A DNA stretch of 64,000 nucleotides from Zeugodacus cucurbitae (lineage: Eukaryota; Arthropoda; Insecta; Diptera; Tephritidae), in NCBI RefSeq assembly GCF_028554725.1, contig NC_071669.1, positions 14,637,001 to 14,701,000 on the forward strand. The letters are read 5' to 3'. The notes beneath the pieces were generated by a model, which saw only the letters and a program-made list of their open reading frames with translations, was not told where the DNA came from and did not search any database. The translations under genes and the position numbers were made by a program. Positions 34,856 to 47,511 of the stretch are shown piece by piece. Position 1 is the stretch's first letter. Each line of letters begins with the position of its first letter.

Positions 34856-36216
34856 TTAAGTGATTAAGTAAAAATGTTGGTTATAGAAATAGTACTAGAG
34901 ATAAAAATAAAAAATATATAACACATGTTATATCAAGGAAACACAACAGAAATAACATCCATATCTAATAAAGGAAAAAAAGTCATAACATTTAACTTAA
35001 CATAACTAAATAAATAAGATAATCCAAGTATATTACCCTCTCGCTAAGGATTTAATTTTGACGAAGCACTTACAACTTTATCTTCTAGTTCAGAAAATCT
35101 TCTAGTTTAGAAAATAAAATTTCATAAAGAAAAATTAATTTAATTTTAAAACCGTCTTACTTATTGGCGAGAATCTACAAATTCAATTTCAAACCCTTCA
35201 ACCACGCTCCACGCCGCAGCACCACAGCACCGGTTGCTACAACTCGTAACCGAAGTAATAAGCACAACCACCGGAAGAAAGATTCGCTGATCAAAAATAT
35301 GCTTACACCAAACCGAGCAAAATATATATAATAGAAGAGTAGTATAATTATGCCGCTTCCTTTCACAAATGCAAACACTTTGGAATATTCTTGAAAACAA
35401 CCGCAATATCTTCCAAGAATTCGCAGTTTAATTGGATGCTACTTTACCGACACACAAACCCTTACTTAGGTGCCTATATACATATACTATATTTGAATAA
35501 TGATGAGCTTACGATGCTGGCGCAAGTTGCTGCTGGTCAATCGAGCTGACTAACTACCACAATTGCAGTCAACCATCCAATCAAATAAATCAACTATGTA
35601 CTTAAGTGCAATGCAGTCAATGCGGCGAATGCACTCAGCAAAGTATATATACTTACAGTCGTATATATATATAATATGCCTTTGTATATAGGTCTCTGTG
35701 ACCAATTTGTGGAAGTTCAATTCGAGTCAAGTATGCACTTGAATAACAACAAGACCAACAACTACAATCGCTTACATTCCATAAATGCCAAGAAGTGAGT
35801 AAGTAGGTGCGACGACTGTGTTGTCAGTAGTTGATGATGAACTGCAGAATCTTCGAAGCAAATAAATACTTGATGAAAGTTGGTAATGCGAAATTGGTTT
35901 ATTTACAAACAGACGGGCATAAATAAAATATTACATATATATATTTTCTCAAATAAATCACGTTATTACTCAATTGAAGTTGCAGTAGAGATCTCGAAGA
36001 CAGTAGTGAAGTGATGAAAGCTGTATGAAAGCTTAAGGATGGTTATCATGCTTTCAACTACCACCCTTTAAACTCCATATAAAGTATCTTCCTCTCTCTC
36101 AGTAATCATAAGATGTCCAGAGAATCAACTTAAATATAAGTGTTCTACTCTCACAGCCACATAAGTAAAGGCCACTCTTGCTTAACTTCAGGCAATATCA
36201 TCCTTTGATTTGAGAC
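34856..36216. other. Gene-free stretch
   Basis: The 35160-35410 region is slightly richer in C and has overlapping open frames on the minus strand without any recognised domain. Nothing else is seen. Confidence 0.4.
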
Positions 36217-36785
36217 TGATTATGGATTGCATCGGACAATATGAACAGAATTTGTAACAAGAACAGCATAACCTTGATCTGGGTTCCAGGACATAGGGGT
36301 ATACGAGGAAATGAACTTGCGGACCAACTGGCAAGGAAGGCCGCGGCTACCAGGCCGATAGGGCCGGAGCCCTTCATCGCAGTTGGTCGGCACAAGAAGA
36401 GGAATTGGTAAGCAGGCTTGCAGGTACTTCGCCACCATAAACTGTTCCTCGGAGGATCCAATCTGAAAAGATTCAAACAGTTAATGGCGCTCCCCAGGAA
36501 CAAACTGAGACAACTACACCGGCCACTGCAGACTACTGTGTCATCTGCACAAACTGGAAATCTACTCGTCGGATTTTTGCCGATTTGGTAGCGGAGACAC
36601 CAGAGCACTTACTCCTTGACTGCCCGGCGATCGCAAAGAAAAGGTGACAGACAATTGGGGCCCTGTATCCCCAAAGAGATAGTATCGCATCCATCAGCCC
36701 TGCAACACTGTTAAGGTTCCTTAATGTGACGGGGTTGGAGGGAGTGCTGTGATTACTGGAGAGGGTACAATAATCTAATCTAATC
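36217..36785 (+). pseudogene. Non-LTR retrotransposon RNase H and C-terminal end
   Basis: From 36235 the frame reads SITLIWVPGHRGIRGNELAD, the C-terminal RNase H motif with the conserved His and Asp, then QLARKAAATRPIG, to a stop at 36409. Further on, in other frames, come HKLFLGGSNLKRFKQLMALP, LLDCPAIAKKR and YPQRDSIASISPATLLRF, ending GLEGVL with TGA at 36750-36752. This is the usual order at the end of an R1/jockey-like ORF2. About 20 bases later the sequence is TAATCTAATCTAATCT, a pentanucleotide tail different from the TTAGG tails of the other copies. At least two frameshifts and an internal TGA make it non-functional. The polymerase is missing. Confidence 0.88.
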
Positions 36786-39700
36786 TTAACTTCAATTTCT
36801 TCAACGCCTGTTCTTAGCTTCACAATGCAAATCTGTCTTCTTATAGAATTTAAAATTAAAGTTATATATTTCGTTTTTCGTCTCAAGTTAAATAAATCAT
36901 AGTACTTGCTCCCAATTCCCACTCAACCAAATAATTGATTTAATTCATCAAAGAACTGCTTGATAATTATCATCCAGACTTTGAAAATAAAAGTTATCCT
37001 ATTAAATTATTTCAACAACTAAGCAACGAAATTAAATTTAAGCCTAGAAGTAGGCGTGCAAATTTTCATTGCAATTACAGCAGCGCCTACAAGCACGCTA
37101 CGCCTTCAACAAGCAAAAGTAGAAAGTGAAGCAAACTCAACGACTTTCTATGAACTTTCTTACTTTCTTCCACCTACAGCGTTAAATCAAATGCTCACCT
37201 TAAAAAAGAAAGTACAACAAAAGTCAGAAATAAATTACTTTAGCATTTAGCGCCTAACTGTATACTACACCTTTGACACGCAGCCTACTTATATACTATG
37301 TATACTAGCAACACATGCAAGAGATTGATTAGTTTTGTCTACATATTTGACTTTTATTATATATATTTATAGAATTTGAAGTGGGTTCATCAACATTACT
37401 CTTAGCTTTCTTGCTAGTCATACATACTGTGAGTAAATGAACGAAATGAGGATTTGGCTAATTTCCGTTGAGCGCATTAATCATTTTGTCATTAGCCATT
37501 TTCGGAATATGTATGTGCTTGGAATTTATTTATGTATCACAAGTAGATTTCGCGCATTTTTGTGATTTGGCGAAGTTGTCGAAAGTAAGTATAAATTGTG
37601 AATTGCGCTCGTATCAGAACTTTTTTTGAGAATTGTAGTTAGATTTGAGTGAAGTTATGATAAACTTAATAATATTAGTGACCATTAAATAACGATTGCT
37701 TTGGATTAAGTATGCCTTATAGTTAACTATGGAGAAGAAAGAGTTGCCAATTTGCTCGAGATAGAATAGTAACATCTATCATTATGAATTGGAACTAGTC
37801 GATGATGAGTCGGAACAATACGTACTTAGAGTTTAACTAAAATAAGCCAATCAAATAGAAAATATTCTAAATCTATGATCAAATGGTAATAACAATTCGA
37901 GAAACTGATAATTTGGGGACTGAGAGACTTCTACGACAATCATCTCTACATAACTTTGCAGTTATGTAACTTAAAGTATCTTCAAAATATTACGGATAGT
38001 TTTGTAGGACCAAAATAGCATAAGTCAGCATCCCTCTCGTTTTTCGTTCAGCGCTAAACTTTCTGCTTTTCCCGAGAGTTCATCCATAAACTCGAGTTTA
38101 TTGTTCATACTGGTGTTTAACATTAAACACTATTGACAAATATGGAGTTTATAATATAAAGGTTTTGTGTTTAAATCTCCACCATAAACTCTACTTTTAC
38201 AACCCGGTTTTTGCCAGATGAACATGAAATTTTTCATGAACTTATAGTATTAAACTCAAGCTTGTTATTTAGAAAATTTAGTCTTCCAACAAAATCTAAA
38301 CTATCTTAAGCTATTGTAGACAAAAACGTATGCAATAAAAACTACAAAATTAATCACTTTAAATTAAATTTTAAGACAACATTAAAAACAAAAACTAAGC
38401 ACTCTAACTACACAGTTTAGACATAAAATGATAGCAGGAAACCATAAAAAACCAATAGCCGCAACCCATGAACTCAGCTTAAAAAGACTCAACCAACTAT
38501 GGCCAACATCTGCACTTGGTTGAGTTTCACAATTCCCACCCTTTCTGCAAAGCAAAAAAGCGAAAACAAAAACCTCAAAAACTCTTATTGCCGTCATTCA
38601 AGCGGTCTTATCCAGTCGCATACCTTTTTGTTGGATCATTCATTAATGGCATTCGTGTCAGTGGACCACTTCCTGCGGCCATAATATTTGCCTATTTCAG
38701 GCTAACCCAAAGCAAATGCTCAAATTTCTCTGCCTCTCTGCTGCTGCTGTGCGCCATAGCCATTGACATGCTGAAAAGGTAATTAAGCCGTCAGTGGAGT
38801 GGAAAACATAGTCCGAAAATTGTTTTTTCATTGAGAAAAAAAGAACAAATAGCATTTGTCGGTAGGAAAAAGGTAGCATTTAAACATTAGTCCGTTTCCT
38901 TTTACGGCGCTTCTTTGCCGCTTTTGTGTCTAGTATGTCCTTTTAACATCATTTCACTAACTTCAGCGCTCATCAAATTCACTTAACAGCCATAAAGTAT
39001 AGTCAAAGCATTATTTAAGTTGAACTGTTGTTTTTTTTTCTTCTTATGTTTTTTTGTTGAAAATAAAAGCGCAGTCAATTTGCTTAGCTGATAGCGGTCT
39101 ATTTATTTGCAAGCACACAAATTTGCTGGCTTAGGATTATATGGAGCTTCCTTTACAGTTCAAAATGCATACAAAAGTTTTTCCGTTCTCTCTCATTTCA
39201 GCATATTCACTTTTGTTTTGTTATTTCATTTTATTTTTCCCAGTTGGCGCATAACGTTTCATTAGTATATGTGTTTCATCGACAAATTTCACTTAACCGA
39301 ATGAGTGGAAATTACACAAAATTTTATTTTCTTTTTTAAATGCATATTTTCGGTATACAGGTTAAGGTCAGGTAATGAAAGAGATTGCCTATCATTATTG
39401 CGCACGATATAAACGATAAAATACGTAAAAAATCAAGTCACGCGTCATAGTTTGATGTGATTTTCTAGAGTTCAAGTAATTTAGATTAGGTTAGGTTACA
39501 TCAGGTTATTTGAAGTTAAGTTAGAATGAATTTGACCTTTTATGATTTTCACCTTGTCATAAAAGATATAGCTTAGCTTTGGTTAGTTTGGGTTAAGTGA
39601 TGTTAGATTAATGTTTTAACGGTTCTTATAGTCAAAAATTTAACCGATTTCTGAATATGTATATGTATGTGTATAATAAGGGGAGTCATTGTGACTTGAA

Positions 39701-41635
39701 TTATCATAAATAATAATTCAATTCAATAATTCAAAATCCAACCTTGAAAGAATTATAGCAGTATAGGTGATTTCCTCACCAAATGAGTTCTTTTGTTTTA
39801 GTTTCGGTGTCTCGGCTCAATAATTTGTGAGATCGATGGCCCTGACCTTTCTTACCGATCGAACAGTCCTCGCCTTCTTCGAAGAAGGTTAACCGGACGA
39901 AGTCCACTTTCTCGCCTATTATATGTTCCATGGCGGTCTGATGTGTTGCAATGGATCCCTGTTTCATCGACCAGTACTGACCAGTTTTACTCCGCTGTTT
40001 CATAATTCCGAAAATAAAGCGGGCAATTGAAAAAAAATCCAAAGCGATGCTTACACCATTGTGGTGAGAAATCTTTCTATCGAATCTGACCTAGTTCTGT
40101 ATGATTCTAGTGCTGATTCACACTGCCGTCAATGACGTCCGGTACTGCAGTGTTATGGATCGCAGCAGAGTGTTATATCTAATTAAAGCGTTAAATTGAA
40201 AATTGTGTTGAAAGGGAATCCTTCTTAGTTATGAATGTTAAGTATAGTTGAAGTATAGAGCGGAATGGTTAAACCTCAACAAGAGCAGCAGATGGAGTAC
40301 GGTACTCACTTCGAAGCTATCTTCACTCATTCTCTCCTCATCCAAAATCAAATCTAAAACAAGGGCTGATAAAGTACAGGACTACAATTATTCACACAAA
40401 TTGTTGATGAAGTATTATTCAGGCGAAAATATACCCAAAAATTTCACACTTTCGAACTTTACTTTCATGAAATTTTTCCCGCATAAATGTCACCTTGAGC
40501 AACTGTCTACTTTTCAACAAAAATTTTAACCAACCAAAATATGAAAAAGTGCTTTAAAATGAAGCATTTACTGTCAGCCACAAAAAATATAAAAACGGAA
40601 GGAAGCAGACGAGCGCAAATGCACTGTGACTGCTTTAAAAGGTATTGAAATTCTTGAAAGCGCTAGCAAGTGAAAGTGAAGGTAAGTCTGGTTACACACA
40701 CATAAATATAAGCATATATGCACATGAGGATATTTATGCATAAGAACTTGCAGTGAATACATCACAAGAGTATGGTGGCTTAGAGGCGAGAGGTTGTGGC
40801 AAGTTCACGCGTTGCTTTCAACACATGGAAAAGCAAAGGAACGGAATGGGTTGGCAAGTACGCACGCTAAATGACAGCTAAAATATGGAAATGAGCAGGC
40901 GTAGCTGTTGAGCGTCCGTTATGCAAGTAGCGTCGTAATTAATTATCTATATATGCAGCAAACAGGTGCAAGGCTTACAAACATACACACATTCACATAT
41001 ACATATGTAGTATATTCATGCATGCCCAACTATTTTATGAATTTATATATATGTATTTGTGGCCCTGTGTTCCACCTAGGAACTTTGGGAAAATATATAT
41101 ATACATATATTCGTGTGACTTTTGCATGCACTTCCGCTTATTTGCATTTTCGTGCTGCGGCATGTCGTGGCATTAAGGCGTTGCACGACCAACACCGTTA
41201 AGCGGTAATATCTACGATTGTATGATAAATATACAGTTAGATGAATGCGTGGGTTGGTATGTGTGTAATAAATTTGTTTCATCAAGTGGTTTAAGTATTT
41301 ACATGGCTCACTTGCTCACAATGGCTTTGCAGTGGGTGACCTATCGCTGTTAATTGCTTTTTAATTAATTATATTACGAGTACGTGTGCTAGAGGAAATT
41401 TCCTCGCATGCCTACATACTAATTTCATATGCACCGAAAGTTAGAGAAAACTAATAATAAGTAAAGTTTTGTGGAAAATTAATTTAACTATGTCACAACT
41501 ATTTTGGAGAGAACAAATATGAAATTTTAATTGAATGTGAAGAAAATAATAAATAATTAAGTGATGAGGAAACTCTCTAGAAAGCACTCTACAGTCTAAA
41601 TTGTGTGGTGTAAGAATTCGTGTTTAAGACAGACA
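36786..41635. other. Long gene-free stretch
   Basis: No supportable gene over ~4.8 kb. Features noted: a short TTAGG run at 39486-39498, and a more G+C-rich 267-base open minus frame at 40042-39776 with no recognised domain. The latter could be an unidentified transposon scrap. Confidence 0.4.
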
Positions 41636-41740
41636 TTCAAGGGAGAGAGAGAGTGATAGATTATATATTGAAATAGAGAGAGTGAGATGAAGGGAAGCAG
41701 AAAAAACGAGAGAGATATAGAGAGGCAGAGAAAAAGAGAA
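41636..41740. repeat. Purine-rich (GA)n-like tract
   Basis: About 100 bases of almost only A and G, with GAGAGAGAG runs broken by AAAA and T. It is a simple-sequence tract. Confidence 0.8.
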
Positions 41741-44700
41741 GGTTGTATACATATAACACACTTAATCCCTTGTATTACCGCTTGACCATCCACTAAAATA
41801 TTTGTAATTTTTCTAAATAAACAGCAAGCCGTCTCTCGGTACCTTCTTCCTCTCTTCTTGTTGCACAGATTACATCTAAGATATATTGGATTATATCAAT
41901 CAGTTTTTTGATCAGAATTAAATTTACATCTCGTGGGATCTTTTCAATGATTTCGACGTCATTTCCATCCTATAAAGACCAACTATTACTAATCGTATTA
42001 CATCAATTTCCCAATAGTTTTTAATAATTTACCAATAATTAAAATCCAACAAAAACTACAACAACTACCACATTTGTGCTATTACATTGCATATTTATCC
42101 TCATTTACGGGCTTCTCCAAAGTGCACACTCAAATTATTGTAATTTCTCACATATTTATTTGAACTTAATATGCTCTCAGCCACATAATTATCAGTGCAG
42201 CACAGAAACCCATAGCACACACCACTTTGTACGCATAGTTGAATCTACAGAATTATGTAATCCAATACTAGCAGGTGTATATGCAATTTGCGTATGCGCT
42301 CAATTAAAAAAACTTATCTTACTTATATTATATACACCTATAATATATATATATATATATATCTGCTCACCTCTAATAAATATGTTTTTGAAAATATTTC
42401 ACTTCCATTCAACCAAGCAAATGGTATTTAATAAACATTTTTCATATAATTACTTGCAGCTTCACCTTGTGGAAAGTTTTCAATAGATACAGTGCGATAA
42501 AGTACAGCAAATAGTGGTTATAAAAATGAAATGATATATTAAGTAGAATTTTTTATATCCCACTTTTTTGAAATCCCACTGATATTTGTACAAAAAGTCT
42601 CTTTCAGAGAAAAAGTGTTCAAAAACACTAATTTTTGGAACAACATTTTTTATTGGATTTTTAGAATGAATTAGTGTAAAAAATACTATAAAAATATGTC
42701 TATCGGATTATCTTTAATTCCCTTGACTAATTTTCTTGTTAATATGTTTTTTTAGACTTGTCAAAAATTTTTTTTTTTTAATTTTTTTGTCCCCTAGTCT
42801 ACTGTGTGCTAGCATGTATAGAAAATATTTAACTAGCTTTTTATATAAATATCCACACGTGTTGGTGTATTAGTTTGTTTAAGTGCTCAGTCTGAGCTTT
42901 GCAATGTAGTTAAGTATTTTTATGGATTAAAAATGCCAGCCTACTATTCACTATATATAAAGGTTATTAGGTGAAATTGCTTAACCTGGTATTTGCACAA
43001 AAATATTTGTGTGCATGTATTCAAAATGGAGGCATTTATACTTCGTAATATAAGATATGTATGTATATGTATATGTAAAATGTCAAACTGCCTATCTTTA
43101 AATTTCTGCTTCCTTCAAATTTCTCGTTAGATGGTGCCACTGTTGAATAACAACCAAATTAGATTAATCTCGAGATATATAGAAGAGAATATAAACTTTG
43201 TGAACTAGTTTCACCAGAGAATTAAAATTTCGAAAGAAAATGATAGGTGGCGCCAAATTTGGTTTATTACCATGCGTTATTATTCATGATGCCAATTAAA
43301 ACGAAAAATATCAAGAATTTCGACTAGAAGTATAAAAATAATATTGCAAGAACATTCTCTCTATAGTAATGATCTTAGCTTTCTGAGAAAATTTCTCAGA
43401 CTTAACACTTTGGTGCACTAAAACTAAACCCAAATTTCCGAAATCATACTTCATTACCAGTTCCGAGTATCTTGTTCATTAGGACCTCAATCAAGAATCA
43501 AAGAGATTCGGCATAAGCCAGTGAATTATTCGGAAAATCACTAATTCGCATGCATAATGAGCATCTTCACGGTTTCGAGGAATACACCTTGTGTCTATTA
43601 GCTTTTCATAAGATATTGAACAGTCGAACACTTCAACTCATTCACGTGTAACAAATGAAAATCATTTCAAGTGAATTACGCTTTTGAATCGATTTTAGGA
43701 AACAAATGCATACAAAAGCTAAGTGAGAGCACAGTGCGCTAATGAGGCTTGTTGTGGTTTTTGAAGTACTTGTTAAAGGATTTGAGTTTGCTAATTGTGA
43801 TCATTGGAAAAAATGAAATGAAAATGTTATGGAAGTGAGGAGGAAGTATGAGGGATTAAAATGGGCCAAGTCTTCTAAGTCATATCTACTAAACGAGGCA
43901 GTTAGAAGTATTTATCTGGTGAAAATGTATTAATTTTTTCGATCATTCATCTTCAAAAGGCTTCAAACAATTACTGAATTTCTTCACAAGAATTTGTGAT
44001 CTATAAGTACTCAGAATTTTAATATGACTTTTAGCCGATATAGCTACAGGCATTGCATTCTCCGCACTAAAATCTCTGCTTTAATGTAAAGCTTGGAACA
44101 TAGGCTACTGTTTCAATTAAGAAGAATTTTAAGTTCGAAATGGCTTCTGGATAACAACAGTGTCACTTATTTCATGAGATTTTTTTCGTTAAATTTTTCA
44201 TTTTTTTTCACAGTGTAATCTCTCAATCATTCAAAATGTAAGCCCAAAATGCATAATAACAGTATAACTACCACATACAAATGTAAATTTCATGAAAATA
44301 TTTGCAATATAAAACCCAAAAGACTTTATTGAAAGCCTCTTCATACAAAAGCTCATCCGATTCCACAAAATTTATTAAAAAGTCACAATTTGTTAACCAA
44401 TAACCAAACATTAGGGTAGTTTGCATACGTTTTGTATGCTTTTATGAAATCATAACTGCTCATATGAAAGCTTCTTCCCAGAAAATGTATGCGAATACAA
44501 ATTCTTGATTATCTTTTGTGCACGCAGAAGAATTCAAAGAATTCACCAGCAGTTGAAAAAAATTCTACTCGCATACGTTTTGCCGAGCTCTAATTTTCTC
44601 ACTAAATCTTTTATGACGCAACTCAATTTTGCAAGCTACCAAATTTTTGTAATCCCTGCTGCTTATATTTTTCATTTGTGGCATTTTTTTTTGTCCTTGT

Positions 44701-44989
44701 TGCTAAATTTTGTTTTGTCATTTTTCGTTTCTTTGTAGTTATTTTTTTCATGCACTGTACATTGACCCAAATTCACTTATACAGTAGGTATATGTAGTAT
44801 GTTGGCGCTAAAGAAAGAAAATTAGAAAACATATGTATATATTTAGTACGCTTTGTTGGAACGGTCTTCTTTGTATTCTTGTATGCATTCACTGTTTTTG
44901 TCCATTTTCTGCTCTGTAGAGCGTTAAAAATTATTTGTGGTTCGTTTACATATAAAGAATAACTGTCTAGTTTTCAAAAATCTGTCAGA
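41741..44989. other. Long gene-free stretch
   Basis: An AT dinucleotide run lies at about 42343-42361. The 136-codon frame at 42076-42486 starts with GTG, is A+T-driven and crosses this run, so it is not accepted as a gene. Nothing else was recognised. Confidence 0.4.
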
Positions 44990-45216
44990 AGGTGTAGATT
45001 ATTCAAGATGAGACTAGATTATAATGGAATAAATTAGAGTATGATTAAATCAGTGTAGATTGATTTGGATACTTTCTGATTAGAATAGTTTAAATTATAC
45101 CAGATTAGATTAGATTGACTTACGATTAAAGAACAAAATTGACTAAGATTGAATTGGTTTAGACTACATTCAATTATATTAGACTGGACTAAATAAAATT
45201 AGATTGGACAAGAAAA
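44990..45216. repeat. Degenerate GATTAGATT-type array, left part
   Basis: Words such as AGATTA, AGATTAGATTAGATTG and TAGACT recur throughout. The same kind of sequence resumes at 46797, so the intervening element split one array. Confidence 0.55.
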
Positions 45217-45314
45217 AACGTTAACTTCGACTGTACCGAAGCTAATATACCCTTCACAGGTGCATTTCTTTTAGTAACTAAGCAAATCTAAAGACGTAAG
45301 AAAAAGTAAGTAAA

Positions 45315-46204
45315 ACAAGTAAGGAAGGGCTAAGTTCGGGTGTAACCGAACATTTTATACTCTCGCAATTTATATATTTAACTTTATTTATATTATATAA
45401 TACACAATTTGACCGACATATTCGTCATATATATTGTATAAAGTCCATTGAAAGTTGGAAACCATAATATTAGGTTAGAAGCACCGAGGTCCTCGTGTTC
45501 GATATATGGGGCCTTAAAAACCTATGGTCCGATTTCGGCGATTTTTAGAATGGGGCTGCCACACTATTAACATAGTATTTGTGCAAAGTTCTTCACCGAT
45601 ATCTTCACTAGTGCTTACTTTATATATTGTAAAGTAAACGATTCAGATTGTCTTCAAAGTTCTGGTATATAGGAAGTAGGCGTGGTGGTGAAGCGATTTG
45701 GCCTATTTTCACAACATATCATTGGGAAGTAAGGAAACTATTACAAACCAAGTTTCATTGAAATCGGTCGAGTAGTTCCTGAGATATGGTTTTTGACCCA
45801 TAAGTGGGCGACGCCACGCCCATTTTCCATTTTGTAAAAAAATCTGAGTGCAGATTCCATCTGCCATTTCTTATGTGAAATTTAGTGTTTCTGACGTTTT
45901 TCGTTAGTGAGTTAACCCATTTCAACCTAACTTTTGTATGGGAGGTGGGCGTGGTTATCAACCGATTTCTTTCATTTTTGGACTGCATTAGGAAGTGGCT
46001 AAAAGAAACGACTGCAGAAAGTTTGGTTTATATAGCTCTATTGGTTTGCGAGATATGTACAAAAAACTTAGTAGGGGCGGGGCCACGCCCACTTCCCCAA
46101 AAAAATTACATCCAAATATGCCCCTTCATAGTGCGATCCTTCATACCAAATTTTATTTCCATAGCTTTATTTATGTCCTAGTTATGGCACTTTATGTTTT
46201 ATGA
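45315..46204 (+). repeat. Helentron/DINE-like repeat, 3'-truncated (copy B)
   Basis: Starts ACAAGTAAGGAAGGGC, then GTTCGGGTGTAACCGAAC and TTATACTCTCGCAA. It is the inverted counterpart of 30766-31666, with long near-identical stretches (for example around GTGGGCG(T/A)GGC(C/A)ACGCCC). It stops near TTTATGTTTTATGATTG, where copy A continues for ~300 bp to its hairpin end, so the 3' end of this copy is lost. Confidence 0.75.
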
Positions 46205-46237
46205 TTGTTTGCTAGAAACTTTCAGGTTATATAGTTA

Positions 46238-46545
46238 ACCGATCTGAACAATTTCTTCGGAGATTATATTATTACCTTAAGCAGTAATCCATGTCAAATT
46301 TAATGAAGATACCACGTCAATTGCGAAAATTTCCCATACAAGCCATTGATTCCGATCGTTCGGTTTGTATGGCAGCTATATGCTATAGTGAACCGATCTG
46401 AACACTTTTTTCGGAGATTAAATTATTCCTATAAACAATAACTCACACCAAATTCCGTGAAGATATGTAGTAAAATGTGGAAGTTTTCCATACAAGCACT
46501 TGATTCCGATCGTTCAGTTTGTATGGCAGCTATTTGATATAGTGG
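46238..46545 (+). repeat. Two tandem 154-bp units
   Basis: ACCGATCTGAACA at 46238 recurs at 46392. Both are followed by TTCGGAGATTA and, later, by GATTCCGATCGTTC and TTTGTATGGCAGCTAT. The units lie in the right part of the second repeat family. Confidence 0.8.
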
Positions 46546-46645
46546 TCCGATATCGGCAGTTCCGACAAATGAGCAGCTTCTTGAAGAGAAAATAACATCT
46601 GCAAAACGATATATTAAAAACTGAAGTACTAGTTCGTATATATAA

Positions 46646-46646
<1 letters not shown>

Positions 46647-46677
<31 letters not shown>

Positions 46678-46678
46678 G
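46647..46678. repeat. (GACA)n microsatellite inside the repeat element
   Basis: Eight perfect GACA units ending in GACGGACATGG. Confidence 0.95.
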
Positions 46679-46796
46679 GACATGGCTAAATCGACTCAGT
46701 TCAACATACTGATCATTGGGCCTCCGACGCTTCCTTCTGGGTGTTACAAACTTCGCGACAAACTTAATATACCCTGTTCAGGGTATAAATATAATA

Positions 46797-47045
46797 AATT
46801 CGATTATCTGACTACAATTGCGATTTAATTATATAGAATAAATTTGACTAGATTAAAATTGATTAGAAAAACTAGGTTATAACGGAATATACTCGACCAG
46901 ACTACATTGGCTTGATTATAATAGCTTGTGACTTAGATTAAGTATTACATAAGATAAGATTATTTTGAATCGATGATGATTAATTGAATTAAATTAGATT
47001 AAATAAGTTCATTTGATGAAATTAAATTGATAATAGCCTTTTCGC
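46797..47045. repeat. Degenerate GATTAGATT-type array, right part
   Basis: AGATTA, TTGATTAGA, AGATTAAG and TAGATTAAAT words recur, continuing the array seen at 44990-45216. Confidence 0.5.
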
Positions 47046-47511
47046 ACAAGGGCTAATAGATCAATAAACCATCCTCTGCTCGATTAAAACGCTGATTAAG
47101 CTCGATTTGCCATACAAAATAAAAATCTATAATTAATTAATTGAATTTTAATTGACTTGAAAATGAAATGCAATTCTGCGTTAAAAACTGTATTTGTATA
47201 GGCTGTATTTTTTGATAAAATAGCATTAATACTACTCGACCGTAGATATCGCTGCTAAAAATAGCATTCAGCTGATGAAACTTATCAACTTCTTATGAAA
47301 AGCAAAAACAAAAAAATAACAGCTGATCGGTTATTAAGTAGCCGGCAGTGTGAAGGGCATAAAAGGGTTTCTCAATAAAAATTTTGATTGATCAATTCAT
47401 TAGGCTGTGTAAATTGGATAAACAACGATTACTAATACCAATGACTTCGGGCCTCAAAGTTGATAAAGCATGTGTCCAGAACCGGCAGACAGTGCGTATG
47501 AGCAACTTTTT
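47046..47511. other. Gene-free stretch
   Basis: Non-coding; nothing recognised. Confidence 0.4.

Larger units (their letters stand above)
45217..46789 (+). mobile_element. Second dispersed repeat family, interrupted by copy B
   Basis: The left end reads AACGTTAACTTCG...CGAAGCTAATATACCC (45217-45252), including a CTTCG/CGAAG hairpin. The right end reads AACTTAATATACCCTGTTCAGGG with a perfect 9-bp hairpin, TATACCCTG TT CAGGGTATA (46768-46787). AATATACCC is shared by both ends. A (GACA)n tract lies at 46647-46678, and GACATGGCTAAATCGACTCAG follows. It resembles a repeat I associate with many fly genomes and could also be Helentron-like. Copy B of the first family occupies 45315-46204. No proteins are encoded. 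Confidence 0.6.

Noticed and set aside
39776..40042. 88-codon minus frame with mixed composition
   Set aside because: Possibly a transposon scrap, but no motif could be named, so it was left as part of the gene-free stretch.
42076..42486. 136-codon open frame
   Set aside because: Begins with GTG, is A+T-driven, crosses an AT dinucleotide run and has no recognisable domain.
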